A DNA stretch of 64,000 nucleotides from NCBI RefSeq assembly GCF_036002505.1, contig NZ_DASYTH010000223.1, positions 11,878-75,877 of the forward strand, in the 5' to 3' direction. A program made the translations under genes and the position numbers. Under the pieces are notes generated by a model that saw only the letters and a list, made by a program, of their open reading frames with translations, was not told the DNA's origin and ran no database searches. Below, in pieces: positions 8,975 through 17,661 of the stretch (positions are counted from its first letter, which is position 1; each line of letters begins with the position of its first letter). Source of the stretch: DASYTH01 sp036002505 (lineage in GTDB: Bacteria; Actinomycetota; Actinomycetes; Mycobacteriales; Pseudonocardiaceae).

Positions 8975-11900
8975 TCAGGAGCGCCCGGACGTCCTCGGCC
9001 TCCGGGGTGCCGATGCCGGTGAAGATCTCCAGCGCGGCCCGCCAGGAGGAGGCGGCGCCCTCGGGGTCCCGGCTGGCCTGCCGCACCAGGCCGAGCACGT
9101 GCAGGGCGCGGGCCTCGGCCAGCCGCTGCCGCCGGGTCCGCACCGCCCGCAACGCGCGCTGCGCGTGCATCGTGGCCTGCTCGAGGTTGCCCAGCGCGAG
9201 GTAGCCGTGCGCGAGCTCGGTCAGCGCCCGGCCCTCCAGCAGCCGCATGCCGGAGTCGTTGAGCACGGCCAGCGCGTCGTGACCGTAGGCCACCGCGTCG
9301 GCGAGCTGCCCGGTCTCCCGGAGGGCGGCGGACAGTCCGATGAGGACGGATGTCTCGCCGTAGCCGAACCCGATCTCGCGGGCGATCTGCAGCGCGTCGG
9401 CGTAGTAGCCGCGGGCGATCTCCGGCCTGTTCCGTCGCAAGTGGACGGTCGCGAGCACGTCCAGCCCGCCCACCTCGTGCCGGCGCTCGCCGAGCTGCCG
9501 CCCGTTGGTGATGCCGGTTTGGGCCTGGGCATAGGCTTCCTGGTACCGGCCGGCGTCGCAGTTGGTCTCCGCCAGGCACACCAACCCGTTCGTCTCGCCG
9601 AGCTTGTGCCCCAGCTGGCCGCACACCGCCAGGCAGTCCACATGGAACTTGACCGCCCGGTCCAGCTCCCCGAGCGCCCAGTGCGCGAGGCCCAAACCGT
9701 TGCACGCCACCATTTCCAGCGTCCGGCCACCGATCTCCCGGCTGATCGCCAGCGCCTGGGTCTGGTAGGCGATCGCCCGGTCCGGCCGCCCGCGGGACAG
9801 CCACGCCGCGCCGACGTAGTTGAGGTCGCTGGCCTCGCCGAACCGGTTGCCGAGCCGCCGGTTGATGGTCAGCGCCTGCTCGTGGTAGAGCGAGGCCTGG
9901 GTGGGCTTGCCCAGTTGTGAGTGGACCCGGCCGAGGTTGTGCAGCGACCCGGCCTCACCGAGCTCGTTGCCGGTTCGCCGGTGCAGCGCCAGCGCCCGGC
10001 TGTGGCAGCTGGTGGCCTTGGCGTAGTCGCTCACGTTGTAGTGGATCAGCCCGAGCACGTCGTTGACCGACGCCTCGGCGTGCGGGTCGCCGTCCTGCTG
10101 CGCCGCGGTGACCGCGATCCGGGTGATGGCCAACCCCTCGGCGCAGTGCCCCCGGGCCACGAAGTAGCCGCGCAGCGAGTCGACCAGCCGCCACGTGTAA
10201 TGCATCAGGTCCGGCGGGCAGGCCCGGACCGCGGCCACCAGGTTCGGCAGCTCGGTGTCCAGCCAGTCGATCGCGGCCGCCTCGCCGGCCCGCGCCACGG
10301 CCGGTTCGGGCGACTGGTCGCGGACGGCCGGGATGCGCGGGGCGTGCGGGTAGAGCAGCCGGGTGGCCGCGTCGGTCGCCCGCAGGTAGCTCGCCAGCAG
10401 CCGATCCGTCGCCGCCTGCATCGCCTCGGCACCATCCTCGGTGCGCGCCCGGTCCGCCGCGTACTCGCGGAGCAGGTCGTGGAACTGGTAACGGCCGGCG
10501 GCGTGCTCACCGACCAGGTTGGCCACCGCGAGCTGCCCCATCCACCGGCGCGCCTCGGCCGGCTCCAGGTCCAGCAGCGCGCCGGCCACATCCGCGGTGA
10601 AGTCCACCCCGGGCACCAGGCCGAGCCGCCGGAACAACCGCCGCGCCTCGGGCTGCAGCGAGTCGTAGGACAGGTCGAACGCGGCACGCACCGCGCCCTC
10701 GTCGTCGCCCTCCACCACCAGCTCGGTCAGCCGGCCGCGCTTGCGCAGCTCGTCGGTGTAGTCGCCGATGCTGGTGTGCTGGAGCGACGCCAGGTTGGCG
10801 GCCACGATGCGCAGGGCCAGCGGCAGGTATGCGCACGCCTCGGCCAGGTCGGTCACCGCGTTCGGGTCCTCGTCCGCGCGCTCGTCCGGGATCATGCGCC
10901 GGAGCAGCGCGTTCGCCTCCTCCGGGTCGAGCACGTCGAGGGTGAGCCGGTGCGCGCCCTCGGTCGCGGTCAGCCCGGCGAGCCGGTCCCGGCTGGTCAC
11001 CAGCACCAGGCAGCCGGGGCTGCCGGGGAGCAGCGGCCGCACCTGGTCGGCGCTCGCCGCGTTGTCCAGCAGCACCAGCGCTCTCCGGTCCGCGAGCACC
11101 GTCCGGTAGAGGCCGACCGCCTCCTCCTCGTCGGCCGGCACCCGCTCCGCCGGCAGGCCGAGCGCGTGCAGGAACCGGGTCAGCGCCTCCAGCGGCCGCA
11201 CCGGCGAGTCCGACGCGTACCCGCGCAGGTTCACGTAGAGCTGGCCGTCCGGGAACTCCTCCCGCACCCGGTGCGCCCAGTGCAGCGCCAGCGCCGTCTT
11301 GCCCACGCCCGCGGTCCCGGTCAGCGCGGCGATCACCACCGCTGTGTTGCTCGCGCTGTTTCGCTTGCGCAGCACGGCATTCAACCGGCCCAGGTGGTAC
11401 TCCCGGCCGGTGAACCCGCCGATGTCCGCGGGCAGCTGCGCCGGCACCGGGTGGCTCAGCGCCGCCGGCGCCGGCCCGCCCGCGGTGACCACCTCGTTGC
11501 GGATGATCCGCAGGTGCGCCGCGACCATCTCGCTGCCCGGCTCGATGCCCAGGTCCTCGGCCAGCCGCCCGCGGATGTCGGCGAACAGCCGCAGCGCCGC
11601 GGCCTGCTGCCCGGACCCGGCCAGGCCCAGCATCAGCCGGGCGTGCAGACCCTCGTGCAGCGGCTCCTCATGCACCAGCTCCCGCAGTTGCGCGGCGACG
11701 TCCTCGTGCCGGCCGAGCCCGAGCGCGGTGTCCGCGTGCGCGAGCGCCGCGGCGATCCGCCGGCCGCCGAGCGCGGTGGCCGCCGGATGGTGCCGGATCC
11801 GGTCCGGCAGGTCGACGAGCGCCGGGCCACGCCACAGCCGCAGCGCCTGCTCGTAGAGTGCGAGCGCCTGCTCCGGGTCCGCCTGCCGGGCCTCGCCGGC

Positions 11901-12452
11901 ACGGGCGATGAGCTCGTCGAACCGCAGCAGGTCGAGCTGCTCCGGCCCAAGGGTGAGCCGGTATCCCCCGCGCGCCGAGGAGATCGGCCCGGGCTGCCCG
12001 CCGGTCACCTTCCGCAGCCGCGAGACATAGGTGTGCACGAGGTTCTGCACGCTGTCCGGCGGCCGCGCGCCCCACAGCATGTCCACGATCTCGTCGTGCT
12101 GCACCACCCGGTTCGGCTGCAGCGCGAGCAGGGCGAGGAGGCTGCGCTGCTTGAGCGGACCCGTCTCCACCGGCTGCGCCCCCCGGTGCAGCTCCAGCCG
12201 CCCGAGCACGCCCAGCCGGAGCAGGTCGGCGCCCCGGTCCCCCGCCGTCCACGGCCCGTCCACGTCCAGCCCGACCACCTCGGCCAGCCGCTTGACCGAT
12301 TCCCGCCGCGGCCGCGCGATCCGCCCCTGCTCGATATAGCGGACCGCGCGCACGCTCACCCCGGCCCGGGCCGCAAGCTCCGCCTGGGTCAGCCCGGCCC
12401 GCACCCGGCGAGCACGCAACTCCTCGCCGAATGTTGCCGATCCCCATTCCAT
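8955..12452 (-). CDS. XRE-SARP (AfsR-like) regulator with NB-ARC ATPase and TPR domains
   Basis: A 1165-residue multidomain transcription factor. Residues 6-62 form an XRE helix-turn-helix (LRARRVRAGLTQAELAARAG). Residues 80-320 form an OmpR-like DNA-binding region and bacterial transcriptional activation domain as in AfsR/SARP proteins. An NB-ARC ATPase follows (Walker A GTAGVGKTALAL near 380, LVLLDNAAS, GLPLALR-like PLALRIVA). From about residue 790 to the end there are roughly eight tetratricopeptide repeats. Such proteins control secondary metabolism or development in actinomycetes. An extra XRE domain in front of the SARP part is a known variant. It is convergent with, and overlaps, the MFS gene by 20 bp. 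Confidence 0.92.
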   Translation of the reverse strand: MEWGSATFGEELRARRVRAGLTQAELAARAGVSVRAVRYIEQGRIARPRRESVKRLAEVVGLDVDGPWTAGDRGADLLRLGVLGRLELHRGAQPVETGPLKQRSLLALLALQPNRVVQHDEIVDMLWGARPPDSVQNLVHTYVSRLRKVTGGQPGPISSARGGYRLTLGPEQLDLLRFDELIARAGEARQADPEQALALYEQALRLWRGPALVDLPDRIRHHPAATALGGRRIAAALAHADTALGLGRHEDVAAQLRELVHEEPLHEGLHARLMLGLAGSGQQAAALRLFADIRGRLAEDLGIEPGSEMVAAHLRIIRNEVVTAGGPAPAALSHPVPAQLPADIGGFTGREYHLGRLNAVLRKRNSASNTAVVIAALTGTAGVGKTALALHWAHRVREEFPDGQLYVNLRGYASDSPVRPLEALTRFLHALGLPAERVPADEEEAVGLYRTVLADRRALVLLDNAASADQVRPLLPGSPGCLVLVTSRDRLAGLTATEGAHRLTLDVLDPEEANALLRRMIPDERADEDPNAVTDLAEACAYLPLALRIVAANLASLQHTSIGDYTDELRKRGRLTELVVEGDDEGAVRAAFDLSYDSLQPEARRLFRRLGLVPGVDFTADVAGALLDLEPAEARRWMGQLAVANLVGEHAAGRYQFHDLLREYAADRARTEDGAEAMQAATDRLLASYLRATDAATRLLYPHAPRIPAVRDQSPEPAVARAGEAAAIDWLDTELPNLVAAVRACPPDLMHYTWRLVDSLRGYFVARGHCAEGLAITRIAVTAAQQDGDPHAEASVNDVLGLIHYNVSDYAKATSCHSRALALHRRTGNELGEAGSLHNLGRVHSQLGKPTQASLYHEQALTINRRLGNRFGEASDLNYVGAAWLSRGRPDRAIAYQTQALAISREIGGRTLEMVACNGLGLAHWALGELDRAVKFHVDCLAVCGQLGHKLGETNGLVCLAETNCDAGRYQEAYAQAQTGITNGRQLGERRHEVGGLDVLATVHLRRNRPEIARGYYADALQIAREIGFGYGETSVLIGLSAALRETGQLADAVAYGHDALAVLNDSGMRLLEGRALTELAHGYLALGNLEQATMHAQRALRAVRTRRQRLAEARALHVLGLVRQASRDPEGAASSWRAALEIFTGIGTPEAEDVRALLTSPASA

Positions 12453-12764
12453 GGCGTGCCCTCCCGTGCCACTTGCCGCTCATACTGGCCACGAAATTGC
12501 CGCTACGTCACCACCAGTCACTCGAATGGCCCAATACTCCCAGGTCAAACCCCTGTTCGCATCACGTTCCGTACCCAACCACATTCCAGATCCGTTCCAG
12601 CCCGACCACCAGCCCCGACAACTACCGTTGGTCCCGGTGAGTGGTGCGCCGCGACACCCTGGGGGTGCGCCGCGAGCATCACCCTGCCTGGGGGCAGACT
12701 TCGCCGCCCACACCACCGGGCCGGTGGGCCAGGGGGCCACCGGCCCGGCATCCGGGCCACCGGC
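12453..12764. other. Divergent intergenic region with a strong hairpin
   Basis: Left part of a 458-bp gap between the divergent SARP and phospholipase-fusion genes. The first 200 bp are comparatively AT-rich and should hold the two promoters. At 12716-12748 a perfect 12-bp stem (CCGGGCCGGTGG paired with CCACCGGCCCGG, 9-nt loop) precedes the 21-bp repeat array. No gene is seen. Confidence 0.55.
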
Positions 12765-12894
12765 ATGTTGGCGTCTCACGTCGCCATATTGGCTCGCCAC
12801 GTTGGTGTGTTGGCAGATCACGTCGGTGCGTTGGCTGGGCCACGCCGCCAGCGGCCAACACAGCGACGCCAGCGGCCAACACGCCCGGTCGAGA
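12765..12894. repeat. 21-bp repeat family A, head-to-head array (copy 1)
   Basis: Four contiguous 21-bp units of the form RTGTTGGC-N6-CGTCGNT (12765-12848) are followed by about two units in the opposite orientation (CAGCGGCCAACAC...). The unit length is exact, there are no spacers, and only the TGTTGGC and CGTC blocks are conserved. The same repeat, in the same head-to-head arrangement, is at 54557-54764. Here it lies 16 bp before the phospholipase-fusion start. The function is unknown. Confidence 0.85.
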
Positions 12895-12910
12895 TCGGTA
12901 GCCTCTGGTC

Positions 12911-15064
12911 ATGGGGCTGCGTCGGGTGATCGCGAAGCTCCCTCGGCTGGGTTGGTTGACCGTGGTCGTGTTGCTGGCGGCGGGGTTCGCGGTGGTGGCG
13001 TCGCGGGCACGGGCGCCGCAGGTCCGGGAGCCGACGGGGGACGCGGCGAAGGCGGAGCGGGCGATCGAGGACCTGCTCGCGCCGCGGTCCGGGCGTGACC
13101 CGATCGCGGACCTGCCGGCCGACTTCACCGCGGTCACCGGGCACACCCCCGTGCACCTGCCGGCCCCGGACGGGACCACCCGGGTCGTGCACCCCGGCGG
13201 CGGCTGCTCCTCGCCGTGGGGGGACGACAACACCCGCTGGGACTACAGCGTCGGCTGCAAGGCCCACGATCTCGGCTACGACCTGCTGCGCTACGCCGAC
13301 GCGAAGGGCCAGCCGCTCGGCCCGGACCTGCGCGAGCGGCTCGACGACCGGCTTTCGGCGGACATGCACGGCATGTGCGTGCTCAACCCGCGGGGCTCGG
13401 CGGGCCTGTGCCAGGTCGTCGCCTCGCTGTACTCGGTCGGCCTGGTGGTGAACTCCTGGCACCAGCGCTGGGGGCCGCCGCGCGCCGAGCCGATCGGCCC
13501 GTGGACGATCGGGCTGATCGTGATCGCCCTGCTCATCGCCGCCCGGGTGCCGGCCCGCTCCGGCCGGAACCGGCGCCACCGCCGCGAACCCGAGCCGACG
13601 CTCAGCGACACCGAGCGGGCCCAGGCCGGCTACCTCGGCGTCCTGCGCATCGTCAGCCTGACCGGCATCGTGCTGGCCGAGTCGATCCTGGCGCTCGCCT
13701 CCTGGGGCTCGAACCACGCCGGTTGGGTCTGGCCGCTGACCTGGCTGCTCCAACTCGTGCCGCTGTTCTTCCTGGCCGGCGGGCACGCCAACCTGATCGC
13801 CTGGCGCGCCGCCCACGACTATGGCGACTACCTGGCCGCCCGGATCGGCTGGCTGCTGCGCCCGGTGCTGGCGTTCGTCACGGCCTGGCTGGTCGTGCCG
13901 CTGTCCCTGGAACTGCTCGGCGCGCCGGAGGACGCGATCGCCGCGTTCGGCCGGATCGTGCTGCAACCGCTGTGGCTGCTCGGCCTGTACCTGCTGGTCG
14001 TCGCCGCCACCCCGGTCATGCACCGGCTGCACCGGTTGCTCCCGCTGGCCACCCCGGTCGCGCTGCTGGCCGCGGTCACCACGATCGGCGTGGCCGGGCA
14101 CGGCTCGGTCGCCGCGCACGCCGGCGGGATCCTGGTGGCGCTGCTGTTCCAGCAGGTCGCCTTCCACTACGCGGACGGCCGGCTCTGGCGGGTGCCGCGC
14201 CCGGCCCTGGTGGCCACCGCGATCGCCGCGTTCCTCGGCCTGGTCGCGCTCACCACGGCCGGCGGACACCCGAAGCTCCTCATCGCCGAGCCGACCGAGT
14301 ACGCCTCGTTCGCCCCGTCCCTGCTCGGCGTGCTGCTCATCGGTTGCGTCCAGGTGTGCCTGGTCGCGCTCCCCCGGCAGGCCGGCGCGTCGAAGCTCGC
14401 GGCCAGCCCGCCGGCCCGCATGGTCACCGTGCTGCGGGACGCGCCGATGACCGCCTACCTGCTCTACCTGTGCACGATGCTGCTGATCGCCGGCGTGGTG
14501 GTCGCCGCGCGCACCGCGGGCCTGCCGGCGACCGGCGTGGACTGGCTCACCCAGCCGCGCCGGATGCTCGCGCTGGCCCTGATCGGGGTGCCGACCATGC
14601 TCGCGTTCGTGCTGTTCGAACGCCGGGTGACGGCGCCGGACGGGGAGCCGGACGAGCTCGACCCCGACGAGCCACCGGACCGCGCCGCGGCCCCGCTCGA
14701 CGCGGTCGCGGCCGCCCTCGGTGTGGCCTACGGGGCGCTCGGCCTGCTCGGGTTCGCGGCCACCGGGATCACCGGGCAGAGCGAGCCGCCGGCGCTCTTC
14801 GGCCTCCCGCTCGACCCGATGGCCAACCTGATCCACCTGCTGCTCGGCTGGTACCTGCTGCACTGCGTGCGGCTCCGGACCACGACCGAACCCTGGCCGT
14901 GGCTGCTCACCGCGGTCGCCTGCGTCGGTCCGATGATCACGACGATGAGCGGGCCGGGGCTCGCGGTGCACGGCATCACGATGGCGCTCGCCCTGGTCAT
15001 CGCGGCCTGGCGGCTCCAGCCGGCGCTGGCCCGGTCACGGGCGGTGGCCGAAAGTACCCAATAG
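12911..15064 (+). CDS. Phospholipase A2-like / acyltransferase-3-like membrane fusion protein
   Basis: A 717-residue protein. One hydrophobic segment (14-30) would place residues 35-180 outside the cell. That part resembles prokaryotic phospholipase A2: C116-KAHD-LGY carries the family's Cys and His-Asp pair (H119, D120), and C99 and a later ADMHGMC supply further cysteines. Residues 185-560 form about ten helices similar to acyltransferase-3 proteins (LTWLLQLVPLFFLAGGHAN then YLAARIGWLLRPV). The first-helix His typical of that family seems replaced (VLAESI). The end (GVAYGALGLLGF...NLIHLLLGWYLL) resembles DUF4383. It may release and move acyl chains on phospholipids, but this is inferred from the fusion. 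Domain calls are from motif reading only. Confidence 0.75.
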   Translation: MGLRRVIAKLPRLGWLTVVVLLAAGFAVVASRARAPQVREPTGDAAKAERAIEDLLAPRSGRDPIADLPADFTAVTGHTPVHLPAPDGTTRVVHPGGGCSSPWGDDNTRWDYSVGCKAHDLGYDLLRYADAKGQPLGPDLRERLDDRLSADMHGMCVLNPRGSAGLCQVVASLYSVGLVVNSWHQRWGPPRAEPIGPWTIGLIVIALLIAARVPARSGRNRRHRREPEPTLSDTERAQAGYLGVLRIVSLTGIVLAESILALASWGSNHAGWVWPLTWLLQLVPLFFLAGGHANLIAWRAAHDYGDYLAARIGWLLRPVLAFVTAWLVVPLSLELLGAPEDAIAAFGRIVLQPLWLLGLYLLVVAATPVMHRLHRLLPLATPVALLAAVTTIGVAGHGSVAAHAGGILVALLFQQVAFHYADGRLWRVPRPALVATAIAAFLGLVALTTAGGHPKLLIAEPTEYASFAPSLLGVLLIGCVQVCLVALPRQAGASKLAASPPARMVTVLRDAPMTAYLLYLCTMLLIAGVVVAARTAGLPATGVDWLTQPRRMLALALIGVPTMLAFVLFERRVTAPDGEPDELDPDEPPDRAAAPLDAVAAALGVAYGALGLLGFAATGITGQSEPPALFGLPLDPMANLIHLLLGWYLLHCVRLRTTTEPWPWLLTAVACVGPMITTMSGPGLAVHGITMALALVIAAWRLQPALARSRAVAESTQ

Positions 15065-15199
15065 ACCGTTTCGGGTGGTTGTCCGCGTGCCGGCGAAGCG
15101 GGCCGGGAGAGGTGTGTCACGCTGGGGACAACCCAAACGAGGTATGACACGTCATCACTGCCGTCCGGGGATCCGTGTTGCGTTGAGGAGGAGTCAGGG

Positions 15200-16777
15200 G
15201 TGAGTTACCGGCCGCCGCCGAGGTCTCCCGGCCCGACGACCGGTCAGTACGCCGGACTCCTCGAGCCGGAACGCCGCCCAGCGCCACGCCGCCGCCCGGC
15301 CCCGCCGCCCCGCCGTCCCCCGCGCCGGCTCACCGGGCCGAAGACCGTCCTGGCCATCGTCTCGGCGCTGATCCTCGTGGTCACCGGCTACTACTCCGGC
15401 AAGATCAACTCTCTGAACGAGGGGCTGACCAGGCAGGACGTGATCAGCGGCCCGCAGTTGGAGAAACCGCCGGACGGCGCGACAGACATCCTGCTGGTCG
15501 GCATGGACAGCCGCACCGACGCGCAGGGCAAGCCGCTGTCCAAGGAGATCCTCCGCCAGCTCACCGCCGGCAAGGCGGACGGCACGCTGAACACCGACAC
15601 GCTGATCCTGATCCGCATCCCCAACGACGGCGGCAAGGCCATCGGCATCTCGCTGCCGCGCGACTCGTACGTGGACATCCCCGGCGGCTACGGCAAGCAC
15701 AAGATCAACTCGGCGTACGCGCGAGCGAAGAACGACGCGATGGACAAGCTGCGCCGCCAGGGCATCAAGGACCAGGCCCAGCTCGAGCTGAAGTCCAACC
15801 TGGAGGGCGCGAAGAACCTCATCGGCACGATCGAGAAGCTCACCGGCGCCACGATCGACCACTACGCCGAGGTCAACCTGCTCGGCTTCTACGACATCAC
15901 CAATGCCATCGGCGGCATCGAGGTCTGCCTCAACAAGGCGGTCAACGACGCCGACTCCGGCGCGCACCTGCCGGCCGGCAAGCAGAACCTCAAGGGCGCC
16001 CCGGCACTGGCGTTCGTGCGCCAGCGGCACGGCCTGACCAACGGCGACCTGGACCGGATCGTGCGCCAGCAGGTGTTCATGGCCGGCATGGCGAAGAAGG
16101 TGCTGTCCGGGGACATGCTCACCCCCGGCTCGGACACGCTGAACCAGCTCACCGCCGCGATCCAGAAGTCGGTGGTGCTCGACCAGAACTGGAACGTGAT
16201 CCAGTTCGCCCAGCAGATGATGACGTTCACCGGCGGCAACCTGGAGTTCAAGACCATTCCGGTGGGCAACATCGCGCTGAAGACCGACGACGGGGATGCC
16301 GTCGAGGTGAACCCGCGGGACGTCAAGGCGTTCGTGCAGGGGCTGCTGCACGGCGGCGGGTCGCAGCCGTCCAGCGGCAGCCAGCCGCCGTCCTCCGGCA
16401 ACGGCAGCGGCGGCGCGATCACCGTGGACGTGCGCAACGCCTCCGGCCGCACCGGCCTCGCCAACCAGGTCTCCCAGTCGCTGACCGCACAGGGGTTCAA
16501 GGCCGGGCAGACCGGCAACGCCGGCACCCGGACGAAGTCCGTGGTCCGGTTCGCCAGCGGAGAGCAGGACAACGGGCAGCGGGTGGCGTCCGCGCTCGGC
16601 GGCATCCCGGCCGAGGTGGACGGCAACGTCCCCAAGGGCCACGTGACAGTGCTGCTCGGCAAGGACTTCGACGCCAGCAACGGCAACCAGCTAACGGGCA
16701 GCGGACCGCTGGCGATGCAACCGGTGACACGGCAGCAACCCCCGGCCGGCCCCGGTGCCGATGGTTGCGTGAACTAG
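15200..16777 (+). CDS. LytR-CpsA-Psr (LCP) family protein with LytR_C domain
   Basis: A 525-residue membrane-anchored enzyme of the family that transfers undecaprenyl-linked polymers (arabinogalactan-type or teichoic glycans) onto peptidoglycan. A Pro/Arg-rich cytoplasmic tail (1-46) leads into one TM helix (about 48-66). The LCP domain follows, with DILLVGMDSRTD, DTLILIRI, ISLPRDSYVDIPG and INSAYARA, including the Arg and Asp residues that bind the pyrophosphate. Then comes a Ser/Gly-rich linker and a LytR_C domain (ITVDVRNASGRTGLANQV to the end). The GTG start at 15200 has GAGGAGG upstream. It appears monocistronic. Confidence 0.93.
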   Translation: MSYRPPPRSPGPTTGQYAGLLEPERRPAPRRRPAPPPRRPPRRLTGPKTVLAIVSALILVVTGYYSGKINSLNEGLTRQDVISGPQLEKPPDGATDILLVGMDSRTDAQGKPLSKEILRQLTAGKADGTLNTDTLILIRIPNDGGKAIGISLPRDSYVDIPGGYGKHKINSAYARAKNDAMDKLRRQGIKDQAQLELKSNLEGAKNLIGTIEKLTGATIDHYAEVNLLGFYDITNAIGGIEVCLNKAVNDADSGAHLPAGKQNLKGAPALAFVRQRHGLTNGDLDRIVRQQVFMAGMAKKVLSGDMLTPGSDTLNQLTAAIQKSVVLDQNWNVIQFAQQMMTFTGGNLEFKTIPVGNIALKTDDGDAVEVNPRDVKAFVQGLLHGGGSQPSSGSQPPSSGNGSGGAITVDVRNASGRTGLANQVSQSLTAQGFKAGQTGNAGTRTKSVVRFASGEQDNGQRVASALGGIPAEVDGNVPKGHVTVLLGKDFDASNGNQLTGSGPLAMQPVTRQQPPAGPGADGCVN

Positions 16778-16787
16778 GCGCCCCTTG

Positions 16788-16806
16788 GTGCATGCGTCGT
16801 ATGCAC
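16788..16806. promoter_or_regulatory. Near-perfect dyad upstream of the BldD-like gene
   Basis: GTGCATGCGTCGTATGCAC is a 9-1-9 palindrome with one mismatch, placed just after the LCP stop and about 130 bp before the XRE-family start. It could be an operator for the regulator or a terminator stem for the LCP gene; no T-run follows. Confidence 0.45.
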
Positions 16807-16933
16807 GTGCACCCATTCGGGCGAACCTTTGTGGTGACTTCTGTTAACCCGCGTAATCGCGCGCCCTCTCGTTGCTTCCACAGGTGTTGGCGGTTGGTCA
16901 ATCGACCGCCCACCTTCGGGAAGGGGCGCGACG

Positions 16934-17422
16934 GTGGAGCTCGATGTGGCGACCTACCAGCGGGTTCTCGGTGACGAGATCCGCCGGCTGCGCAAGCAGC
17001 GGGGGTGGACGCGCAAGGACCTCAACGAGCGCCTGCAGAGCGACATCTCGCTGCAGACGCTGGCCACCTACGAGTTGGGCACCCGCCAGGTCTCCGTGGT
17101 GCGCTTCGTCGAGATCTGCCTCGCCCTCGACGCACTCCCCCACGACCTCCTGGCCCGAGTCCACGAACGAGTGTTCACCCACGCACCGGTCGGCCGCATC
17201 CGCATCGACCTCCGCAAGGTCGTCCGCGACCGCGCCCCCGAGCTCCTCCCCCTCCGCCGCTGGGCCGCCGGCAAACTGGCCGGCGAGCAGGCACCCCAGG
17301 GCGGCGAGGTCCACCTCGACATCTCCGCCCTCGAGCGCATGGCCGAGCTCTGCGGCATGGAAACCCTCGACCTGATCGCCCGCCTCCGCCGCATCGGCGG
17401 CGCCCCGGTCAACACCGCCTAG
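16934..17422 (+). CDS. XRE-family DNA-binding regulator, BldD-like
   Basis: A 162-residue cytosolic DNA-binding protein. Residues 8-70 form an XRE helix-turn-helix (VLGDEIRRLRKQRGWTRKDL, then TLATYELGTRQ as recognition helix region). The rest (DLRKVVRDRAPELLPLRRWA and a C-terminal helix) resembles the C-terminal domain of BldD-like regulators, which bind c-di-GMP in Streptomyces; I cannot identify the c-di-GMP-binding arginines with certainty. GTG 16934 is preceded by GGGAAGGGG. A diguanylate cyclase is present 10 kb away, so a link is possible but unproven. Confidence 0.85.
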   Translation: MELDVATYQRVLGDEIRRLRKQRGWTRKDLNERLQSDISLQTLATYELGTRQVSVVRFVEICLALDALPHDLLARVHERVFTHAPVGRIRIDLRKVVRDRAPELLPLRRWAAGKLAGEQAPQGGEVHLDISALERMAELCGMETLDLIARLRRIGGAPVNTA

Positions 17423-17661
17423 CCGAGATAGCTCGCCTGCCCCGGCGGTTTGCGTTGGCAGGCGGCGGTTTTCGGGGTGGCTAGATTTAAGGAAGGCTTA
17501 GGACGAGGGTGGGAGCTCGAGTTGATCTCATAGGCGCACCATGGCAGGTGGGACGGGGCGGGACTTCGGCGATTTGATCTTCTGGGTAGCCTGCCAAGCC
17601 GCACGAGCCGCGCGCTCCCAGACCACCCCCGCCAACCGCCGCGTTCCGTGCCCAGTCGGCA

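Noticed and set aside
12765..12894. CRISPR array
   Set aside because: The 21-bp units are contiguous with no unique spacers, they change orientation in the middle, and no cas genes are near. The same applies to 48909-49025 and 54557-54764.
9921..12929. A 1002-codon plus-strand frame
   Set aside because: It is antisense to the well-supported SARP/NB-ARC/TPR gene and reads as low-complexity Arg/Gln/Val sequence.
17528..17661. Continuation of coding sequence beyond the monooxygenase stop, reading AARAAWQATQKIKSPKSR on the minus strand
   Set aside because: The phrase looks peptide-like, but it lies in a different frame from the monooxygenase, with no start, ribosome-binding site or domain. It was left as intergenic.
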